Positions 58,350 to 64,000 of a DNA stretch of 64,000 nucleotides are shown here, piece after piece. The stretch lies in NCBI RefSeq assembly GCF_023343835.1, contig NC_064449.1:2827778-2891777 (forward strand), read 5' to 3'. The DNA is from Lagopus muta. Taxonomy: Eukaryota; Chordata; Aves; Galliformes; Phasianidae. Position 1 is the first letter of the stretch. The number at the start of each line of letters is the position of its first letter. A program made the translations under genes and the position numbers. A model generated the notes under the pieces. It saw only the letters and a list, made by a program, of their open reading frames with translations, was not told where the DNA came from and did no database searches.

Positions 58350-60151
58350 CTGGTAAAAAAAGTTCATCTTCGCATCTCTTTCCTTTACACGTGTTTCTAT
58401 GACAGCAAAACAAGAGGAAGCACTTTCAGGAGCAACAGACTTCACTATCGTTTCCTTCAGCAAATTCTTTTTAATTATGAGGCCAATTTAGATGGAGAGA
58501 TTAAAATGCAGTCAAGAGTACAGCAGCTCTATCTCATACAGGAAGCAAGTGCTACAATTACACTAAAGTCCACTTGAAGACAAAAGTCCTGTTGCCACGC
58601 ACAACATCCTGTGACACAAGTCGCTCATTCTTCATGCTGCTCTCCTAATCTGTCACTTTTCAGACTATCACTATTGTTCCTCCTGCTTTTCTCTGCTGGT
58701 TGTTTGCTTTGTTTCTCTACTCCCACTTGCCAGCTGGTGCTAAAAGAACAGTTAGCTTCTATTCCACAGAAACACTTCACAATCATGTGAGTGTGGGGTT
58801 TTGTTTTGTGTTAAATATATATTATTTTAAGTTTTCAGTGCTCTAAGACAGCCAGTACTATTGGTTTTTGTAACTCTGTGAGTTCCAGAACTTCCATCAC
58901 AGATCTGCTTTTGAAAGCTCCCAGACTCCATCCTGCAAGGCAAGTATTCGCTCCTTCAGCACCTTCTTTAGCACAAGCATGTAATTAGAATCATGGAACT
59001 GGGCTGCACTTAAATGAAGATTTTCAATATTAAACCTGCAAAAAGCAAAACACTACAAAAAGCCACACTTATCATAAAAACACCCTGAAAAATGTGCACT
59101 GGTTCCTCACCACTGGTGTGCAGAGGAATGATGGATGCCTCTGCTCAGCTTTGGCCTTCTGAAGCCCAGCAGATTAACTGCAGCAGTTCCTAACAGCAGT
59201 CTGGAGCAAATCTCAAAACCCTACTTCTCAATATGTAGTTCAGTACCTGGCTTATTGATACCACATCTCGGTGCATCAACAAAAATGCATATGAAAATAA
59301 ACACTGACGTGCTCTGCCTTCTTCACATCATAAATCAGTATAATATTTAAGAAAGACTAGCTGAAATACAGCAATCAGATTAAATTGAAGTATATGTTAA
59401 AGGCTCTGAAAGATTTCAAACTGCAAACACCACCCAGACAGAGCGAGGATGAAAGCAGAGCATAATTTTGGTGTAAGGCTGAGCCATCCCCCTTGGCTCA
59501 GGATGACAAGTAATGGAGCAACAAGCACAGCCAATGTGGCTCATGAGAGGTGCTCAGAACACTCTGCTGAAGCATACCTGGGTAACTGTGGCACAAAGCA
59601 TGCTCTGTGGCTCAGATTCCTTTCAGCAGCATTGTTGTGTGCTCCTGTCTCCCCAGATCCTGTGCACTGCCAATATTCTGCAAAGAAAAGCAAACATCAG
59701 CATTTGGAATGAAGTGTTTACATCCAGTGCCTCGTTCTAATACATGAAAACACGACATCTAGGAAAGTCCATCCACTATGAAGGGATCATTTGAAAGTGC
59801 AGCAAAGGGAGACACTACCACCCATAAATACAACCATCCCTCTTCAGGTGATTCAGGTGAAGAGGCTCTATTCTTGTGCTCTGTAATATTTGGCATGTTT
59901 GTACATCAAAGGGCAGGATGCAGGAAATTAAATTCTTTGATTTTTGTAAAGGTTCCCAAGCTTGTTTGGAAGTCTGTTCTCAGAGACTCACATTTTTCAG
60001 GTGGCCTTCAAGAAGGACAGAACTCATAAGGCTGAGGCTGGCACAGAATGCAGTGTGCCACACCTGACAACACACAACGCCTTGAAGTCCCAGACATTGA
60101 TATAGCAGACACCACTGGATTCCACCAGCAAGAGAATGAGAAAGGCCAAAC

Positions 60152-60174
60152 AATAAAATAAAATAAAATAAAAA
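60152..60174. repeat. (AAAAT)n simple repeat
   Basis: About four and a half tandem units of AAAAT/ATAAA occur within the 5' intron. There is no flanking element that would make it a retroposon tail. Confidence 0.8.
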
Positions 60175-60879
60175 GAGGGCAACCCAGCCAGAGCCAGCAC
60201 TTCCTATCAGGCGCAGACCACTCATGGCAGAGGACACAACCAATTGCAACAACACCCAACCAACCATCCTCTGGGTCAGGTCAAACACTTGCCCTCAGAT
60301 CCCTACAGCCTCATCACGATATGTGAAGTAATACTTACCTGAATTAGTGATAAGAAACTAATGCATCTTCTTGCTTATTAAGAAACAACATCTGCACAGG
60401 AGACCTCCTGCTTGTCACTACATTCCCAAACCCACCACTTCTGCCTACTGCTCTCAATGACTGCTGACTACTGCACTGCTATTGAGCAGTAACTGTAAAG
60501 TAACTCGAGGAGCTTCACAAAAAGGATCTGCAATGTTTCAGCTCGTCAGTGATATCTTCCTTTGAATTCCTGTTATCCACCAGGGATAAACTTATGACAG
60601 AAGGCAGATGAATGAAATGATTATTCATCCCCAGCTGACTGGCCTCACCCAGAGGTGCTATATTTACCACATACCTGCACACATGGGCAAAGAATGCAGT
60701 ATTTCAGGTCTGGCACTCTCCAGCCAAGTGAAAAATCCATTTGGCTTTAGAATAACAGAAAACAAACCCAGGAACAAAAGCATTTATCCATCTCTAGTCA
60801 AAGGAATAGCACCATAAACAAAGCCAGTGCAGCTCTAATACTCAAAAGTAAATGGGGATTTAAAATGTCTTGACTAAAG

Positions 60880-60972
60880 CATAGAATCACTGAGGCTGGG
60901 AAAGACCTCTAAGATCACCAAGCTCAACCCCAACCCATCCTCATTATGCCAACACCTAAAGCTAAGCTCTAG
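60880..60972 (-). mobile_element. CR1 retroposon 3'-end fragment
   Basis: Position 60880 begins CATAGAATCACTGAGGCTGG, followed by AAAGACCTCTAAGATCACC and AAGCTCAACCCC. This is the reverse complement of a CR1 3' end, so the element points along the minus strand. It is strongly 5'-truncated, as is usual for CR1. The far boundary is approximate. Confidence 0.75.
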
Positions 60973-61768
60973 GTCAGAATGCCATTCTAACTGGGACATG
61001 TGCACGGACAGGCTGTGTGATGTGCAAACCTTCTTAGCAGGACTATCAATTTCCAGTAATGGCCATCAGCAAAGCCTGGGATGCAAAGTGCTGCCAAGAG
61101 CAAACTGAGCGCTGGGGATTGGCACAGCACCACAGCATGGCACAAAGTATGGTCAGGAAAGATCCAAATCACAGGCTGGGTGGTAAGCTGGCAAAGCTGC
61201 AAATCCTTCATATTAAAACTCCCTTCTAGACATGGAAAGATTAAAGGAAAGACAGTTTAAATAGTGCCTGGCTTAATTCTTCAGGGCATTAAGGCAGCTG
61301 AATGCCATCAACAGAAATTACTCAAGTTCAAGGTTTCGTCCATATAAGCTTGTTGTTTCGGTTGCTGAGCTACTTATTTAATGCATCAAGAAACAATTTC
61401 TATTGTAAGCCTGATTCCTACTTCTCATCCTTCCAAAGGCACATGGGAATCTGCCTTTGAGACTGCATGTTCCAAAGCCTTCAAATGAAAATAGCATTAG
61501 TCATATGGGCGATGACTTATGGATGTGACAGGTGACTCAAGACTTTCTGAGAGTGTGTGAGCAGCACTGGGGTCAGACAAGGCCGCCTGGCAATGCCTCC
61601 AACTGCCTACCTTCAAATTGCAGCTCTCAGTCACCAGCTGGTGGAATGCTCAGCCTTTGGGGACACACTGCTCATGCTCTGTTTCTGGAATGCTGTTCTG
61701 GGCTGGAGAAGCAGGAGGAACTGGAGAGTAAATGCAGCATTAGGGATGACACTAAGATATGTGAAGAT

Positions 61769-61946
61769 CACAGAACCATAGAATGGCCTGGGTTGAAAAG
61801 GAGCACAGTGATCATCGAGTTTCAAACTCCCTGCTGTGTGCAGGTCACCAACCAGCAGCCCAGGCTGCCCAGAGCCACATCCAGCCTGGCCTTGAATGCC
61901 TGCAAGGATGGGGCATCCACAGCCTCCTTGCGCAACCTGTTCCTCT
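61769..61946 (-). mobile_element. CR1 retroposon 3'-end fragment
   Basis: The fragment contains the CR1 3'-UTR hallmarks read in antisense: CATAGAATGGCCTGGGTTG, a GATCATCGAGTTTCAAACTCC segment, GCCTTGAATGCCTGCAAGGA and GGGGCATCCACAGCCTCC. It points along the minus strand and ends at the CR1 terminus near 61769. A 150-codon minus-strand frame across it (61631-62083) is not a gene. Confidence 0.85.
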
Positions 61947-62464
61947 AAGAAAAGACTGCCTAATGAAATGACTGCTATGCTGATAGCAACTGGGTTAAAT
62001 TCTTGATTGGGGAACAGGAGAAAAATCAGGAAGTTACATCCTATGTCACACAATGTGCCACTTGGACAATGCTTCTGTGACATTCATGCACTCAGCTACA
62101 GAACACTGATTTGCTTGAACCTCAGCCAACCACACCAATACTCCTAAAGGTCTGCTGACGTGCAAGTTGGGCAGAGATTCATTCATTAGTGCCCCAAATC
62201 TGAGCAGTTTCCTGAGCCCAGTCAAATCAGCGGAGAACAAAGGGAAACAACATCAAGATACTGGAGTTTTTCAGGATTTAAAGAGCATCCAAGAATAACA
62301 ATTTATTATTATCATCTAACTAACATAGAATAACCTGCAAACAATGGGTTTTTGGCACCTTTTCATGCACACCAATACTGTGATCATTCCAGATCTGTTA
62401 TAGATGTGATATGCTTACACGCAAGCTTGAGTGAAGCAGTGCTCTGAGCATCTCCAGCAGTTAG

Positions 62465-62757
62465 CTGGGCACAGGGAGGCCCTCAGATGGCCCCATGTCT
62501 CTCTGGACATCCCTGGTGGCCCTCAGATGTCCATGCAAACACTTGGGTGCCCCCAGAGCTCCTCAGACCTGCCTATGGCTCATTATGTTCTTGTGTCTCT
62601 TTGGACACCCCTGTGTTCCCATGTCTAATGGAATGCCCCTGGAGCCTCTCAGATGTTCCAATGTCCTAGGACATCCAGTGCTCCTTAGGACAGCCTTGTG
62701 TCTCCTTGAATATCCCCAGAGCCTCTCTGACATCCCTCCCCAGTGTGGCACTGCAGG
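62465..62757. repeat. Degenerate C+T-rich tandem repeat
   Basis: Phrases such as CCTCAGATG, GTCTCTNTGGACAYCCCTG and CCCAGAGC(C/T)(C/T)CT recur every 40-50 bp or so with much divergence. It looks like an old minisatellite. The last segment is the first copy of the 72-bp direct repeat. Confidence 0.55.
62683..62754 (+). repeat. 72-bp direct repeat, copy 1
   Basis: Begins CCTTAGGACAGCCTTGTGTC and ends GTGTGGCACTGC. It is repeated at 63159-63230 with two substitutions. Confidence 0.9.
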
Positions 62758-63158
62758 ACATGGTTCACTGGTCATGATTCTATGACTGTCCCATGACCAC
62801 TTCAGCAGTTCAGCCTGGACCAGTTTGCCTCCCCGTCCCCCAAATCCACCCTCAGGAGCACAGCCCAGCCAAAGCAGAGCCCCCCTCAAAGCACTACTGC
62901 AACACACTTCTTTTTTTCAATGGTTTTGAAAAGCAAAGTGTCCTCAAACACAGGCAGCCCTTCCACGTCAAACGCATGCGTTACTGCTTTTGGTTTTCAT
63001 GCAGATTTGCACAAAGATTCCCTCCCTCTACCAGTTATGACCTCCAAGTGCTCAATGAATAACAGGTTACTGTTGTGTGCCCATATTCTGTAACCACCAC
63101 AATGCACTGCTAGGACATTTCTTTATCAAAATTACTGAAGCCCCTTGACCAACCTGGC

Positions 63159-63230
63159 CCTTAGGACAGCCTTGTGTCTCCTTGAATATCCCCAGAGCCT
63201 CTCTGACGTCCCTCCCCAGTGTGGAACTGC
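63159..63230 (+). repeat. 72-bp direct repeat, copy 2
   Basis: This copy lies 476 bp downstream of copy 1. The only differences seen are CATCCC to CGTCCC and GGCACTGC to GGAACTGC. The sequence between the copies is not repeated. Confidence 0.9.
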
Positions 63231-63530
63231 CCAGCACAGTTCCAACACCCCAACACCTCCCCCTTTCTTCAATGCAGTCTCTCCAAAAATCTGGAGGATG
63301 GAACTAAGAAAGGAATTCTCAGACAAGCTCAAAGGCTGCTGGTAAAACCTGTCCCAAAGCAGAGACCTGCCTCAGAGCAAGCACACATTCAAGTTCCATT
63401 GCAGCACTCACACACAGACACCAAAAACATGTATTTTTTGAAGTATGAGCCCCTTTTTCCCTTTAATTGCTATTTCTGGCTAGCACGGCCACGCTCAAAC
63501 ACCTCACCCAATGCTTCTGCAATGTATTAA

Positions 63531-63548
63531 ACTTACTTACTTACTTAC
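63531..63548. repeat. (ACTT)n microsatellite
   Basis: Four and a half perfect tandem ACTT units, a candidate short-tandem-repeat marker in the TAOK3 5' intron. Confidence 0.8.
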
Positions 63549-64000
63549 GCACAGACAACGACGGATGGAGAGCCCTCAGTGCTGTGGAAACAGGTGCCTG
63601 GTTTTGCCTGCAGCAGTGGGAATCTGCCATCAGACAACAACAACCAGCACAACTACAGTCACACTCACAGACTGAAGGGAAGAGGGGATGGAACTAACAG
63701 AGGTTCCAGGCTTTAAGTTGGTGGCAAAATTCCAACTGAAGCCCTCCACTCAAAGCCTTCCACTCATGTAGCTTCCCCTAAAGGAAGGAGGAACAGCATC
63801 AAGGCTTCTTTATGGTGCAGGAAAGTGGAACAACTTTTAACCTACCCAGATCCTGACGCATAGCTCTGATAAGGAGCCCCAGCTGTCGTCATGCTATAAA
63901 AGGAAAAAGTTTTCTGATTCCATTTAGAGAAGGTGATTCAGTCACACTGCACGCGCTGGCAGAGCTGTACCACCTTCACGTTACTGAAGTCCTCAGTTAT

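Larger units (their letters stand above)
58350..64000 (-). other. TAOK3: TAOK3 5' intron (partial)
   Basis: The sequence upstream of the first coding exon holds two CR1 fragments, an AAAAT repeat, a 72-bp direct repeat and an ACTT repeat (listed separately). No CpG island or promoter is seen, so transcription most likely starts beyond position 64000. Confidence 0.6.

Noticed and set aside
61631-62083. 150-codon minus-strand open frame
   Set aside because: It runs through a CR1 3'-end fragment, which is non-coding.

Overview
The window is nuclear DNA of a vertebrate, most likely a bird. Eleven spliced coding exons on the minus strand encode the first 398 residues of the Ste20-family kinase TAOK3 (the chicken orthologue was described as KFC). 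CR1-type retroposon tails, the main interspersed repeat of bird genomes, lie in its introns. A galliform is plausible, but the sequence alone does not fix the species.

Layout: TAOK3 is read right to left. The start codon is at 58258-58256 in an exon that also carries 5' UTR (58139-58349). The kinase domain follows in exons at 53337-53408, 52476-52577, 51962-52007, 50994-51090, 15585-15698, 14467-14558, 12121-12214 and 10664-10745, and ends in 5802-5969. The serine-rich linker exon is at 2915-3121. The promoter and first non-coding exon(s) lie to the right of the window. The coiled-coil C-terminal half (about 500 residues) lies to the left. All eleven exons join in frame with GT/AG sites and no stop codon, so this looks like an intact gene.

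The outstanding feature is a 32.4 kb array (17972-50330) that fills almost all of the 35.3 kb intron between the two halves of the codon for R of the HRD catalytic motif. It has 16 blocks of a 51-bp minisatellite (about 380 units in all), separated by 15 copies of one 842-886 bp solo LTR of an endogenous retrovirus. Each LTR starts TG, ends CA and sits between copies of the same 5-bp target-site duplication, CCAAC. The 51-bp unit resembles the 3' end of a CR1 element. The simplest history is: a CR1 tail became a minisatellite, one retrovirus-like element inserted and collapsed to a solo LTR, and the compound [LTR + minisatellite] unit was then multiplied by unequal crossing-over. At least two duplication steps (offsets 4604 and 4549 bp) and a hybrid junction block can be read directly.

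All 15 LTRs point along the plus strand, antisense to TAOK3. They carry a TATA box (mutated in copy 2), an AATAAA signal, 43-bp U3 direct repeats with AP-1/NF-E2-like TGACTCA cores, and GATA motifs. The array is therefore a possible cluster of repeated promoter, enhancer and polyadenylation modules inside a stress-kinase gene. The long open frames on both strands of the array follow from a stop-free 51-bp (17-codon) period and are not convincing genes. The rest of the window is ordinary intron, two CR1 fragments, a 72-bp direct repeat and small simple repeats.
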